From Rossellomorea sp. AcN35-11 (lineage in GTDB: Bacteria; Bacillota; Bacilli; Bacillales; Bacillaceae_B): a DNA stretch of 64,000 nt. Made by a program: the position numbers and the translations under genes. Location: NCBI GenBank assembly GCA_030388825.1, contig CP128835.1, positions 2,288,001-2,352,000 of the forward strand. Reading direction: 5' to 3'. Numbering within the stretch: position 1 is the first letter of the stretch; each line of letters opens with the position of its first letter. The notes beneath the pieces are model-generated. The model did no database searches, was not told where the DNA came from, and saw only the letters and a list, made by a program, of their open reading frames with translations. Positions 1-11,197 of this stretch are shown here, piece after piece.

Positions 1-1404
1 CTTCTGTCCCTTGGAGCATTGGAGGACCGGTTGGGGGTTCAATATGCACCTTCCCAGAGAGAGGCGATTGAAACGGCGCTCATGTCCCCCATGCTCCTTT
101 TAACCGGAGGACCTGGTACGGGTAAGACAACTGTCATTCAGGGGATCGTGGAATTATTTGCTGATCTGCATGGCTGTTCCCTCGATCCGAAGGACTATAA
201 AGATGAACCATTCCCTGTCTTATTGACGGCTCCCACCGGCCGGGCGGCAAAACGGATGACAGAATCAACGGGTCTCCCTGCCATGACCATTCACCGTCTA
301 TTAGGCTGGAACGGTCAGGAAGGATTTCAGAATGATGAAGAACGGGCCATTGATGGCAAGCTTCTGATTGTGGACGAAGTGTCCATGGTGGACACATGGC
401 TAGCCCATCAACTGTTGAAAGCATTACCCGAAGATATCCAGGTCATTTTTGTCGGGGATGAAGACCAATTGCCCTCTGTCGGGCCCGGGCAGGTACTGAA
501 AGACCTCTTGAATTCGGAGGTAGTGCCGACCGTGAGACTGACGGATATTTATCGCCAGGAAGAGGGTTCTTCCATCATTGAACTTGCGCATTATATGAAA
601 AAAGGACAGGTTCCCCACGATCTAACCAAACAACAAAAGGACCGCTCCTTCTTCCCGTGCAGAACCAACCAGATATCCGAGGTCGTACAAAAAGTGGTGG
701 AAAATGCCAAGAAAAAAGGGTACTCTCCAAAGGATATTCAAGTTCTTGCTCCAATGTATCGAGGTCCGGCAGGGATCGATCGATTGAATGAACTTCTTCA
801 GGAAATCTTTAACAGTAATGACGGAACCAGAAAGGAACTTGCCTTTGGGGATGTGAAATACCGGATTGGAGATAAGGTGCTGCAACTCGTCAATCAGCCT
901 GAAAACAATGTCTTCAATGGGGATATCGGTGAGATCGTTTCTATTTTCTACGCAAAGGAAAATACCGAGAAGCAGGATATGATCATTGTTTCATATGAGG
1001 GGAATGAGGTCACGTACACACGTCAGGATCTCATGCAGATTACCCATGCATATTGCTGTTCGATCCATAAGTCCCAGGGAAGTGAATTTCCGATTGTGAT
1101 TTTACCTGTTGTGAAGAGTTATTATCGGATGCTGAGAAGAAATCTTCTCTACACTGCCATTACGAGAAGCAAGCAGTTCCTCATTCTTTGCGGGGAGCTT
1201 GATGCATTTACCCTTGGAGTCGAAAGAGAAGATGATTTCCTTCGCAAAACAACACTGAGGGAGAAATTGAGAAGTCTATCCGGGACAGGTGGAAGTACGG
1301 AATCTTCAATAGAAGAAAGTCCACCCATTGAGGAAGTCTTGTTGAATGAAGATCCCATGATCGGCATGGAGGGCATCAGTCCCTATGATTTCATGAATAA
1401 TTAA
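1..1404 (+). CDS. recD2: RecD2 (YrrC) ATP-dependent 5'-3' DNA helicase, C-terminal part
   Basis: Superfamily 1B helicase of the RecD2 type, acting in DNA repair and replication-fork maintenance without RecBC. The frame is open to the left edge, so only about the last 467 of roughly 790 residues are present. Counting from base 19, Walker A GGPGTGKTT is at residues 30-38, Walker B LLIVDEVSMVD near 117-127, and the late helicase motifs SIHKSQGSEF and LYTAITRSKQ near 352-386. The N-terminal helix-hairpin-helix region lies outside the window. The TTG at base 19 is internal, not the start. A strong hairpin follows the stop. Family identity is firm. Confidence 0.95.
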   Translation, partial: LLSLGALEDRLGVQYAPSQREAIETALMSPMLLLTGGPGTGKTTVIQGIVELFADLHGCSLDPKDYKDEPFPVLLTAPTGRAAKRMTESTGLPAMTIHRLLGWNGQEGFQNDEERAIDGKLLIVDEVSMVDTWLAHQLLKALPEDIQVIFVGDEDQLPSVGPGQVLKDLLNSEVVPTVRLTDIYRQEEGSSIIELAHYMKKGQVPHDLTKQQKDRSFFPCRTNQISEVVQKVVENAKKKGYSPKDIQVLAPMYRGPAGIDRLNELLQEIFNSNDGTRKELAFGDVKYRIGDKVLQLVNQPENNVFNGDIGEIVSIFYAKENTEKQDMIIVSYEGNEVTYTRQDLMQITHAYCCSIHKSQGSEFPIVILPVVKSYYRMLRRNLLYTAITRSKQFLILCGELDAFTLGVEREDDFLRKTTLREKLRSLSGTGGSTESSIEESPPIEEVLLNEDPMIGMEGISPYDFMNN

Positions 1405-1456
1405 GGTCAGTGAATGAACATGTTACCAGTTGGGTCTGTTCATTCACTGGCCTTTT
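1405..1456 (+). terminator. Terminator after recD2
   Basis: A 16-bp inverted repeat, GGTCAGTGAATGAACA pairing with TGTTCATTCACTGGCC (one G-U pair), starts directly after the recD2 stop and is followed by TTTTATAATTT. Confidence 0.8.
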
Positions 1457-1476
1457 ATAATTTGTTAGGATCACTT

Positions 1477-1531
1477 TTAGTTAACCGATTATAAAATTAA
1501 GTTGACATATATTTATTGAAAGGGATATCCT
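1477..1531 (+). promoter_or_regulatory. BirA-type biotin operator overlapping the bioY promoter
   Basis: The left half TTAGTTAACC (1477-1486) and right half AGTTGACAT (1500-1508) are spaced like the Firmicute BirA operator (TTGTTAACC, about 14 bases, GGTTWACAA). The right half contains TTGACA (1502-1507), which can act as the -35 element, with a weak -10 (TATCCT) at 1526-1531. The gene downstream is bioY, the expected BirA target. Biotin repression of bioY-bioB is therefore inferred; binding is not shown. Confidence 0.65.
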
Positions 1532-1567
1532 TATCTTGTAGAAAAAAAGACAGATGGGGGAAGACAG

Positions 1568-2164
1568 ATGAACAAGAAACTAAGAACAATCGATCTTACA
1601 TTGGCAGGGATGTTTGTAGCCTTGATGGCAATCGGGGCAAATATTACAACATTTGTACCTTTCATGGTAGTGGGTGGCGTACCGATTACCCTGCAGACCT
1701 TCTTCGCCATATTGGCAGGTGCTCTATTAGGAAGCAGGATTGGAGCCCTTTCCATGACGGTGTATGCCCTGGTCGGGTTGGTGGGTGTACCGGTATTTGC
1801 AAGGTTTGGGGCAGGATTATCTTCCATTGTGAGCCCCACATTCGGATTTATCCTCTCCTTTATTCTCACAGCTTATATTACCGGGAAGATTGTTGAAAAG
1901 CATAAAGGCATCAAAACCTACATTTTGGCTGCCTTGGTTGGAATGGTTGTCAATTATGTCGCAGGTACGAACTGGATGTATGCAGCATACAAGCTTTGGG
2001 CTGCAGCTCCTGAAGGATTCTCTTATAAGCTTGCCTGGTCCTGGATGGTGGTTCCATTGCCGAAAGATATCCTATTGGCCGTTTGTGCCGGACTAATGGC
2101 TCATCGTCTGGAGAAATCTGTACTTTCAAAAAGTGCCTTTAAGAATATAAAAAGAGCCGCATAA
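1568..2164 (+). CDS. bioY: BioY biotin transporter substrate-binding (S) component
   Basis: Membrane-embedded biotin-binding subunit of an ECF-type transporter, which captures external biotin and uses a shared energy-coupling module encoded elsewhere. The 198-residue product has about six hydrophobic segments and BioY-like sequence (PITLQTFFAILAGALLGSR near residues 39-57, then YALVGLVGVPVFA). The ATG start has GGGGGAAGACAG upstream. A longer open frame from 1516 is out of register and not supported. It lies 29 bases before bioB, so uptake and the last biosynthetic step are probably co-transcribed under the BirA-like operator. Confidence 0.95.
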   Translation: MNKKLRTIDLTLAGMFVALMAIGANITTFVPFMVVGGVPITLQTFFAILAGALLGSRIGALSMTVYALVGLVGVPVFARFGAGLSSIVSPTFGFILSFILTAYITGKIVEKHKGIKTYILAALVGMVVNYVAGTNWMYAAYKLWAAAPEGFSYKLAWSWMVVPLPKDILLAVCAGLMAHRLEKSVLSKSAFKNIKRAA

Positions 2165-2193
2165 TTAAACCACCAAAAAGGGGAGAAGATCTT

Positions 2194-3198
2194 ATGAATT
2201 CGTGGAAAGACCTTGCACTTTCAGTGATTGAAGGGAAAGAATTGTCGGATGAAGAGGCATTTTCAATCCTGCAAAGTCCAGACGACGAACTTTTAGAATT
2301 GTTACACGGTGCCTACCTGATAAGAAAACACTATTTCGGAAATCAAGTAAAATTAAATATGATCATCAACACGAAATCCGGTTTATGTCCTGAAAACTGC
2401 GGATATTGCTCCCAATCCATCGTTTCAAACGCACCGATCGAGAAATATCGAATGGTGGATAAAGAAACGATTTTGAAGGGAGCAGAAAATGCTCACCAAC
2501 TAAATGTGGGAACCTATTGCATTGTGGCAAGCGGAAGAGGGCCGAGTAACCGGGAAATTGATCATGTGGTTTCAGCTGTAAGGGAAATCAAACAGCGTTA
2601 CCACTTAAAGGTATGTGCTTGTCTCGGCATCTTAAAGGGTGATCAGGCAAAACGTCTGAAGGAAGCAGGAGTGGACCGATATAACCATAATATCAATACA
2701 TCAAAGAATCACCATGGAAACATCACCACTTCCCATACATACGATGACAGGGTGAGCACCGTTGAGCAAGCGAAGGCACAAGGCATATCCCCGTGCTCGG
2801 GTATCATTGTCGGGATGAAGGAAACCTTGCAGGATGTCGTCGATATGGCCCGGACTTTAAAGGAGTTGGACGCTGACTCGATTCCTGTGAATTTTCTCCA
2901 TGCGATAGACGGTACTCCCCTTGAAGGCACCAATGAACTTGATCCAAGATACTGCTTGAAAGTCCTTTGTCTGATGCGCTTCATCAATCCGACGAAAGAA
3001 ATCCGGATTTCAGGTGGACGTGAAGTGAACCTTCGCAGCCTGCAGCCTCTCGGACTCTACCCGGCCAACTCAATCTTTGTAGGTGATTATCTAACCACGG
3101 CTGGACAGGAAGGTACTAGAGATCACCAAATGCTCAAGGACCTCGGCTTCGAAGTTGACTTTATTAAAGAAGAGAGTGTGCCTTCACAAAGTTATTAG
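2194..3198 (+). CDS. bioB: Biotin synthase BioB
   Basis: Radical SAM enzyme that inserts sulfur into dethiobiotin to make biotin. The 334-residue protein has the radical SAM cluster motif CPENCGYCSQS near residues 65-75 and later BioB-conserved blocks (YNHNINTS, FLHAIDGTPL, RISGGREVNL). The ATG follows AAAAGGGGAGAAGATCTT. No other bio genes are nearby, so the strain either has the rest of the pathway elsewhere or scavenges dethiobiotin. Length is normal for the family. Confidence 0.97.
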   Translation: MNSWKDLALSVIEGKELSDEEAFSILQSPDDELLELLHGAYLIRKHYFGNQVKLNMIINTKSGLCPENCGYCSQSIVSNAPIEKYRMVDKETILKGAENAHQLNVGTYCIVASGRGPSNREIDHVVSAVREIKQRYHLKVCACLGILKGDQAKRLKEAGVDRYNHNINTSKNHHGNITTSHTYDDRVSTVEQAKAQGISPCSGIIVGMKETLQDVVDMARTLKELDADSIPVNFLHAIDGTPLEGTNELDPRYCLKVLCLMRFINPTKEIRISGGREVNLRSLQPLGLYPANSIFVGDYLTTAGQEGTRDHQMLKDLGFEVDFIKEESVPSQSY

Positions 3199-3241
3199 TG
3201 GGTACTTTGGAAAAGGTTACTCATCATGAAAACAGGAAAAT

Positions 3242-3285
3242 ATCCCACACTATATAAGAACGGTTTCTTACCGTTTGTGCGGGAT
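3242..3285 (+). terminator. Two-tier hairpin downstream of bioB (possible terminator)
   Basis: ATCCCACAC (3242-3250) pairs with GTGCGGGAT (3277-3285) with one mismatch, enclosing a second stem AACGGT/ACCGTT. There is no T-tract, so termination is uncertain. Confidence 0.4.
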
Positions 3286-3376
3286 CCTCATCTATCAAGT
3301 ATAAAATGTGTTCATATTGGCCATGATGGTAGGGAATAAACACCATATCAGGTGTAACCAGAGGTGAACCCTACCG

Positions 3377-3562
3377 ATGAAGTGTCCAAATTGCCAGAGC
3401 AAAGATATTGGAAAGATCGGCATCAGCCAATATTATTGTTGGGGTTGCTATATAGAGCTTTCCTTGTCAAAAGGGGTCATTCATACTCATCAAGTGGAAG
3501 AGGATGGATCATTAAGCTCCTTAGACGACTTGTTTGATGAGGAAGAACGCCGATTAAGCTAG
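3377..3562 (+). CDS. Small zinc-ribbon-like protein (YrzR-like)
   Basis: A 61-residue acidic protein with two cysteine pairs, CPNC at residues 3-6 and CWGC near 22-25, a spacing suited to one zinc ion, and a charged tail ending DLFDEEERRLS. The ATG has GAGGTG upstream. It looks like the short conserved Bacillus protein I recall as YrzR, but I am not certain of the name. Function unknown. It precedes yrzQ by 15 bases and may share its transcript. Confidence 0.75.
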   Translation: MKCPNCQSKDIGKIGISQYYCWGCYIELSLSKGVIHTHQVEEDGSLSSLDDLFDEEERRLS

Positions 3563-3577
3563 GAAGAGGTGTCTTTC

Positions 3578-3709
3578 TTGAACAAAACATTTGCTAGCAT
3601 CGTTGGTTTTGGGGCAGGAATCGCTGCTTCTATCTATTCTCAAAGATCCAATATGATGAATCAGAGACAAATGAAACGTATCCGTAAACAAGTAAAGAAA
3701 CTTTTTTAA
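3578..3709 (+). CDS. yrzQ: YrzQ family (DUF3918) small protein
   Basis: A 43-residue product beginning at TTG (3578) behind AGGAAGAGGTG. It has a short Gly/Ala-rich hydrophobic stretch (residues 6-19) and a basic tail (MKRIRKQVKKLF), the pattern of the DUF3918/YrzQ proteins of Bacillaceae. Function unknown; it could be a small membrane-associated protein. A strong terminator follows directly. Recognition rests on remembered family sequence. Confidence 0.75.
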   Translation: MNKTFASIVGFGAGIAASIYSQRSNMMNQRQMKRIRKQVKKLF

Positions 3710-3719
3710 CAGCTTGAAA

Positions 3720-3748
3720 GGGCCGGACCAAATGGACCGGCCTTTTTT
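3720..3748 (+). terminator. Terminator after yrzQ
   Basis: GGCCGGACC AAAT GGACCGGCC (one A-A mismatch) followed by TTTTTT. Confidence 0.85.
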
Positions 3749-3849
3749 CGTGTTTTCCCTTTTACTATTGTGATGAAGCTTTTCTCTACCCTCCATGCAT
3801 AAAAGTCCCTCCTATCTTCGAACACTAATGGTGACAGGAGGTGTTCACT

Positions 3850-4935
3850 TTGGAGAAAAGCTCCTATGCCAAATGGCTTTACCGGGTTTCAATGGCCCTT
3901 GTTCTTGCATTATTTCTTTATGTACTTTACTTATTGAAGCCGGTATGGCACCCGGTATTGGAGGTCTTATTCTTTTCTTTCCTTCCCTTCTTCATAGGCG
4001 GGTTCATTGCATACTTGCTTCACCCCGTTGTGGAAAAGATTCATGAGGCGGGCATCCATAGGGGGATTGCCATCATGTTCATCTATATTCTTTTTTTTGG
4101 TGGATTGGGGTTTGCCGTGTATAAAGGTACACCGATTATCATTCATCAGCTGAAGGACTTATCGGAGAATGCCTCCATGTTTACGGATCAGTATCAAAAG
4201 TGGCTGCGGTATATACAGAGCGAGACGTCATCCTGGCCGGACGGGATACAGTCCCAGCTCGAGGAACGAATTAATAGAATGGAGGCATGGTTGACTGGAG
4301 TCGTGGCCATGGTCATTGCTACCGTCATGAAGTTTATGAATAGCCTCCTTCTTGTAGCGATCATTCCTTTCGTATCCTTTTATTTGTTAAAGGATATTAC
4401 GAAAGTGAAGGCGTTTATGTGGCGGCTCACTCCGAAGAAATGGAGACAGAGCGGGATCTCATTCGCAAGAGATGTAGATGAATCCCTTGGAGGATATATA
4501 AGGGGGCAGCTTCTGGTCTGTTTGATCGTCGGCGGGCTTTCTGCCGGTACATTATGGCTTTTGGGCATGAAGTACCCCCTGATTCTGGGGCTGATCATTG
4601 GCGTGACAAATGTGATCCCTTATTTCGGACCGATCATCGGTGCGGTCCCTGCAGTGATTGTGGCCAGTACCATTTCCGTCAAAATGATGATATACGTGGT
4701 CATCATGGTAGTGGTTCTGCAGTTCTTAGAGGGGAATATTCTATCTCCCCTCATCGTAGGGAAAAGCCTTCACATGCATCCCCTATTCATTATGGGGGCC
4801 CTGATTGTTGGCGGTGAAGTGGGAGGTGTAATCGGAATGATTATAGCAGTCCCGTTCCTCGCTGTCTTGAAGGTAGCCATTTTACATGCACACACTCATT
4901 TCCTCCAATCGATGGATGGGGATGAACTGAAATAA
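3850..4935 (+). CDS. yrrI: YrrI, AI-2E family transporter / permease
   Basis: Polytopic membrane protein of the AI-2E transporter (UPF0118) family. It has two N-terminal membrane segments, a soluble region near residues 90-140, and a C-terminal bundle with the family block PLILGLIIGVTNVIPYFGP. Substrate unknown; some relatives export small molecules or act as ion antiporters. The start is decided by the ribosome binding site: AGGAGGTG (3836-3843) is six bases before TTG 3850, whereas the GTG at 3841 lies inside that site. Gene order yrrI then alaS matches B. subtilis. Confidence 0.9.
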   Translation: MEKSSYAKWLYRVSMALVLALFLYVLYLLKPVWHPVLEVLFFSFLPFFIGGFIAYLLHPVVEKIHEAGIHRGIAIMFIYILFFGGLGFAVYKGTPIIIHQLKDLSENASMFTDQYQKWLRYIQSETSSWPDGIQSQLEERINRMEAWLTGVVAMVIATVMKFMNSLLLVAIIPFVSFYLLKDITKVKAFMWRLTPKKWRQSGISFARDVDESLGGYIRGQLLVCLIVGGLSAGTLWLLGMKYPLILGLIIGVTNVIPYFGPIIGAVPAVIVASTISVKMMIYVVIMVVVLQFLEGNILSPLIVGKSLHMHPLFIMGALIVGGEVGGVIGMIIAVPFLAVLKVAILHAHTHFLQSMDGDELK

Positions 4936-4946
4936 TAAGATGGACA

Positions 4947-4975
4947 TTGACAAATGCATTGAATATTTCTATAAT
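4947..4975 (+). promoter_or_regulatory. Sigma-A promoter of the alaS T-box transcript
   Basis: TTGACA (4947-4952), a 17-base spacer and TATAAT (4970-4975): both hexamers match consensus exactly. Transcription would begin just before the T-box. Confidence 0.9.
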
Positions 4976-4979
4976 CCAA

Positions 4980-5301
4980 CTTATAACAAGTAAACGAATA
5001 GATTCAACGCTATGAAGGATCGAGTACGTTATAGTCCATCTTCCAGAGAGGGATTCCCCAGGCTGTAAGGAATTTCAGATGAAGGATAACCGAATGCTAA
5101 TCCTGAGTGCAGGTAAAACCTGCCGTCTAGCCGCGTTAAGGTGTTTCGAGGGATGAATGGAAGAAAAGTGGAAGGGCTTTGTTAGAAGACGACGGGTATA
5201 CGTCACGTCTTTCAGCTCCACATATCTTTTCTTTATTCATAACCAGGGTGGTACCGCGAGATCAGCTCTCGTCCCTGTTTTTAGGGATGAGGGCTTTTTT
5301 G
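4980..5301 (+). promoter_or_regulatory. T-box riboswitch (alanine) controlling alaS
   Basis: A tRNA-sensing leader. The T-box sequence AGGGTGGTACCGCG is at 5245-5258. Stem I shows the AG-bulge region CCAGAGAGG, the distal loop GGCTGTAAGG, and the specifier loop GAATGCTAATCC in which GCT (5096-5098), an alanine codon, is the specifier. The competing terminator is CTCTCGTCCCT pairing with AGGGATGAGGG, ending in TTTTTT at 5295-5300. Uncharged tRNA-Ala should stabilise the antiterminator and allow alaS expression. Confidence 0.93.
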
Positions 5302-5341
5302 TATTCATTTTTAACCATACATATAAAGGAGGAAGATTCAA

Positions 5342-7975
<2,634 letters not shown>

Positions 7976-8058
7976 CTCCTTGTTAAAGTGGTGTACAATG
8001 TAGGTAACGATTAACAATTCGGTTGTCAAAAAGACAAGCCTAAAGAGAGGTGCTAAAA

Positions 8059-8325
8059 ATGAGTTCTTTTGACAAAACGATGCGGTTTGATTTTTCAGAG
8101 GAGCCGTTCGAACATGACGTGAAGGAAGTGCTCTTACAGGTTCATGATGCTCTGCAGGAAAAAGGATACAATCCGATCAATCAAATCGTAGGATACTTAT
8201 TATCTGGAGATCCGGCTTACATTCCAAGACATCAAGATGCCAGAAATATCATCCGCCGTTTAGAACGTGATGAAATCATCGAAGAATTAGTCAAATCGTA
8301 TTTGAAACAGCATAAAGAGGGATAA
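8059..8325 (+). CDS. ireB: IreB family regulatory phosphoprotein (YrzL)
   Basis: An 88-residue conserved Firmicute protein; in Enterococcus, IreB is a substrate of the IreK serine/threonine kinase and a negative regulator of cephalosporin resistance. The block [17 protein letters not shown] is diagnostic. The ATG at 8059 is chosen because AGAGAGGTG ends six bases before it; the GTG at 8050 is part of that site. It sits in the conserved alaS-ireB-ruvX-yrzB order, three bases before ruvX. Confidence 0.93.
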   Translation: MSSFDKTMRFDFSEEPFEHDVKEVLLQVHDALQEKGYNPINQIVGYLLSGDPAYIPRHQDARNIIRRLERDEIIEELVKSYLKQHKEG

Positions 8326-8328
8326 TAC

Positions 8329-8745
8329 ATGCGTGTAATGGGTTTAGATGTAGGCTCTAAAACAGTGGGAGTCGCGATCAGCGATGAGCTCGGCTGGACC
8401 GCTCAGGGAATTGAAACGATTAAGATCGACGAAGGCCAGGGTGTGTTCCGTATCGACCGAATAAAGGAATTGGCGGAACAATACCAGGTGGAAACCGTAG
8501 TAGTGGGATTACCTAAAAACATGAATAATTCCATCGGTCCCCGTGGGGAAGCATCCAAAGCTTACGGAGAGTTGGTTCATGAAGAATTGTCCCTCCCCGT
8601 TAAATATTGGGATGAGCGGCTGAGTACCATGGCAGCCGAGCGAGTCCTCTTAGAAGCAGATGTAAGCAGGAAGAAACGTAAGAAAGTGATCGATAAAATG
8701 GCTGCAATGATGATCCTTCAAGGATATCTTGACAGTCAAAAATAA
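8329..8745 (+). CDS. ruvX: RuvX/YqgF Holliday-junction resolvase-like protein (YrrK)
   Basis: RNase H-fold nuclease family (YqgF), proposed to act in pre-16S rRNA 5' maturation and/or junction resolution. The 138-residue protein begins [14 protein letters not shown], holding the first catalytic aspartate, followed by [12 protein letters not shown] and the late motif YWDERLST. Length is typical. Starts three bases after ireB, so translation is probably coupled. Confidence 0.94.
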   Translation: MRVMGLDVGSKTVGVAISDELGWTAQGIETIKIDEGQGVFRIDRIKELAEQYQVETVVVGLPKNMNNSIGPRGEASKAYGELVHEELSLPVKYWDERLSTMAAERVLLEADVSRKKRKKVIDKMAAMMILQGYLDSQK

Positions 8746-8759
8746 TGAGGTGAATGTTC

Positions 8760-9050
8760 ATGGAACACGGAGAAAAACAAATTACAGTAGTTGACGAACA
8801 AGGAAATGAACAATTATGCGAGGTTCTTTTCACGTTTGAATCAGATAAATTCGGGAAATCTTATGTCCTATATTATCCGCTTGGAGCAGATGAAAACGAC
8901 GAAGAAGAAATTGAAATCCATGCATCAGCGTTCCTTCCGGGTGATGAAGGGGAGGAAGGCGAATTAAAGCCGATTGAAACAGAAGAAGAGTGGGACATGA
9001 TCGAAGAAATGTTAAACACATTCTTAGATGAAGAAGAAGATGCTGAATAA
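8760..9050 (+). CDS. yrzB: YrzB, DUF1292 family protein
   Basis: A 96-residue very acidic cytosolic protein of the DUF1292 family, function unknown. The core block [20 protein letters not shown] is highly conserved. The start at ATG 8760 gives the usual N-terminus MEHGEKQ and sits seven bases after AGGTG; the ATG at 8754 is too close to that site. Last gene of the ireB-ruvX-yrzB group; a terminator follows. Confidence 0.92.
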   Translation: MEHGEKQITVVDEQGNEQLCEVLFTFESDKFGKSYVLYYPLGADENDEEEIEIHASAFLPGDEGEEGELKPIETEEEWDMIEEMLNTFLDEEEDAE

Positions 9051-9074
9051 GCAGTAAATCATATGGTTATATCA

Positions 9075-9128
9075 GACAGGGACCTACAAAAAGGGACAAA
9101 AAATTCACCTTTTTGCAGGTCCCTGTTT
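9075..9128 (+). terminator. Terminator after yrzB
   Basis: ACAGGGACCTACAAAAAGG pairs with CCTTTTTGCAGGTCCCTGT across a short loop, with one mismatch, then TTTCACTTT. Confidence 0.75.
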
Positions 9129-9222
9129 CACTTTGTGCAAAATATTGTATAATAGTGGAGATGATGTCGAATGATACACAACGGATAACCCGCTTTTTTG
9201 CTCGAAAGGGGGAAATAGAGCT

Positions 9223-10351
9223 TTGGATAAAAACAATATAAAAGAAACGCTTATGAAGAAACTGCTTGAGAGACAAGAAGAGGCAAAGGTCATCAGAAAA
9301 ATAGTCGGTCTTGTCCTTCTCTGCCTTGTCATCATAATCGGGGGAACGGCCATCGGAGGGTACCTTTATGTGAATTCAGCACTAAAGCCCGTCGATCCCG
9401 ATAATACGACCCCGGTAAACGTAGAGATACCTATCGGATCCGGGGTGACTTCCATTGGGGACATTCTTGAGGAAGAAGGGATCGTCAAGAATTCCACCAT
9501 CTTTAAATACTATGTGAAATTCAATAATGAATCAGGGTTCCAGGCGGGCTCTTATGACCTGACACCTTCTATGACTCTGAAAGAAATTGTGAACAGCTTA
9601 AAAACGGGAAAAGTAATGAGAAAAGCAGAATTCAAGATTACCATACCCGAGGGACTTCAATTAGATCAGATTGCAGCAATCGCTGATAAGTCTCCGTATA
9701 ATAAAGAGGAAATCGAAAAAAAAATTAGAAGATAAGAAATGGATCGAGCAATTAAAACAGGAATATCCGGCACTGATAACTGATGAAATCTTAAAGGATG
9801 AAATTAAACGTCCGTTAGAAGGATATCTATATCCTGCTACGTACCCTTACTATGAGAAGAAACCATCTTTAGAAGCGATCCTAACCAAGATGATCGCACA
9901 AACGAACGAGATACTCGTTCAATATGAGGGAGCGATGGCAGATAAAGAGTTTTCGGCCCATGAGCTTCTTACACTTTCTTCCCTCATAGAAGAAGAAGCA
10001 ACAGAAAAAGCGGACAGAGGAAAAATCTCGAGTGTCTTCTATAATCGTCTTGATGAAGGTATGCCCCTTCAAACGGATCCAACGGTCCTTTATGCATTAG
10101 GCGAGCATAAGGGCAGGACCTTATATAAAGATCTTGAAGTGGATTCTCCTTATAACACCTATAAAGTGAAAGGTCTGCCTCCGGGTCCGATCGCAAACGC
10201 AGGAGTTTCTTCCATTGAAGCTGCATTGCAGCCAGAAGATACAGCGTATTTTTACTTCCTTGCATCTGCCAATGGCTCCGTTTATTATTCTGAAACCTTA
10301 GAGGAGCATAATGAGAAAAAGGAGAAGTATATCACAAACAAAGAAGAATAG
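9223..10351 (+). pseudogene. mltG: MltG endolytic murein transglycosylase (YrrL), frameshifted as sequenced
   Basis: Membrane-anchored YceG-family lytic transglycosylase that cuts nascent glycan strands. One transmembrane segment (about residues 27-48) precedes the YceG domain, whose catalytic glutamate lies in SSLIEEEATEKADR. The reading frame breaks in an A9 run at 9716-9724: the first part ends at 9735 and the second continues to 10351. Removing one A gives ATCGAAAAAAAATTAGAAG in frame and a 375-residue protein of normal length, so a sequencing error is likely. The start is TTG 9223 behind GAAAGGGGGAAATAGAGC. Confidence 0.88.
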
Positions 10352-10361
10352 TATGATGGGA

Positions 10362-10394
10362 AGAGGAAAGAAATATTCGCTTTCCTCTTCTCTA
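10362..10394 (+). terminator. Terminator after mltG
   Basis: AGAGGAAAG pairs with CTTTCCTCT around a short AT-rich loop (near 10364-10388). A second hairpin, GAAAGCT/AGCTTTC followed by a T-rich stretch, lies near 10462-10490 in the 198-base gap before trmR. Confidence 0.6.
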
Positions 10395-10549
10395 TGTGGT
10401 AAAATAGTACAAGTTATTTTTATATTCGGGCGTTATCTTTATGAAAATGTGTGTGAAAGTGGAAAGCTCATAGTAGCTTTCTTCTTTTCATGTTGTCTGA
10501 TAAAGATTCGTTACCCCATTATTTATGATCATGATCGTGAGGCTTATGT

Positions 10550-11197
10550 ATGGACGAACAAGTAATTCACTATATAGAATCAATCGTGAAAGAACGCCCC
10601 CCTTTGCTTGCTGAAATGGAGAGGTATGCAGAAATCCATCATGTTCCCATTATGGAACTTGTCGGGATTGAAGCTCTCCTGGGGATGTTAAGGATTCAAC
10701 AGCCTAAGAGGGTTCTTGAAATCGGAACGGCAATTGGCTATTCCGCCCTGAGAATGGCAGGTTCTCTTCCCCACTCAACGATTATCACCCTGGAACGTGA
10801 CGAAGAAAGGTTCGAAGCAGCCCGGGATTTCCTCTCTCGATCAGTTGAGGGTGAGCGAATCGTCACTCTATTCGGTGATGCCCTGGAGCTTGGAGATGAA
10901 GTGGCAAAGCATGGTCCATTTGATGCGATCTTTATTGATGCGGCAAAGGGACAATACCTTAAATTCTTCGAACTATACTCCGGAATGCTGTCTGAAGAAG
11001 GTGTCGTTTATTCGGACAATGTCCTGTTCAAGGGACTTGTGGCAAAAGAAGAGATAGAGCCGAAAAGGATCCGGAACATGGTCAAGAAGCTGAGGAACTA
11101 TAATGAATGGCTCATGAACCATGAGCAATTTGATACGAGCATTTTACCAGTAGGAGACGGTATTGCCATCAGTAAAAAAAGAGGTGAACGCTCATGA
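10550..11197 (+). CDS. trmR: TrmR (YrrM), tRNA 5-hydroxyuridine O-methyltransferase
   Basis: SAM-dependent methyltransferase that converts 5-hydroxyuridine at tRNA wobble position 34 to 5-methoxyuridine (established for B. subtilis YrrM). The 215-residue protein has the SAM-binding motif VLEIGTAIGYSA near residue 56 and FDAIFIDAAKG near 120, typical of the caffeoyl-CoA-like O-methyltransferase fold. ATG 10550 follows GTGAGG. Its stop overlaps the start of trhP1 (ATGA at 11194), linking the methylation gene to the hydroxylation genes. Confidence 0.92.
   Translation: MDEQVIHYIESIVKERPPLLAEMERYAEIHHVPIMELVGIEALLGMLRIQQPKRVLEIGTAIGYSALRMAGSLPHSTIITLERDEERFEAARDFLSRSVEGERIVTLFGDALELGDEVAKHGPFDAIFIDAAKGQYLKFFELYSGMLSEEGVVYSDNVLFKGLVAKEEIEPKRIRNMVKKLRNYNEWLMNHEQFDTSILPVGDGIAISKKRGERS

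Noticed and set aside
3554..3796. Minus-strand 80-codon frame
   Set aside because: Antisense to yrzQ and its terminator, without a ribosome site or family resemblance.
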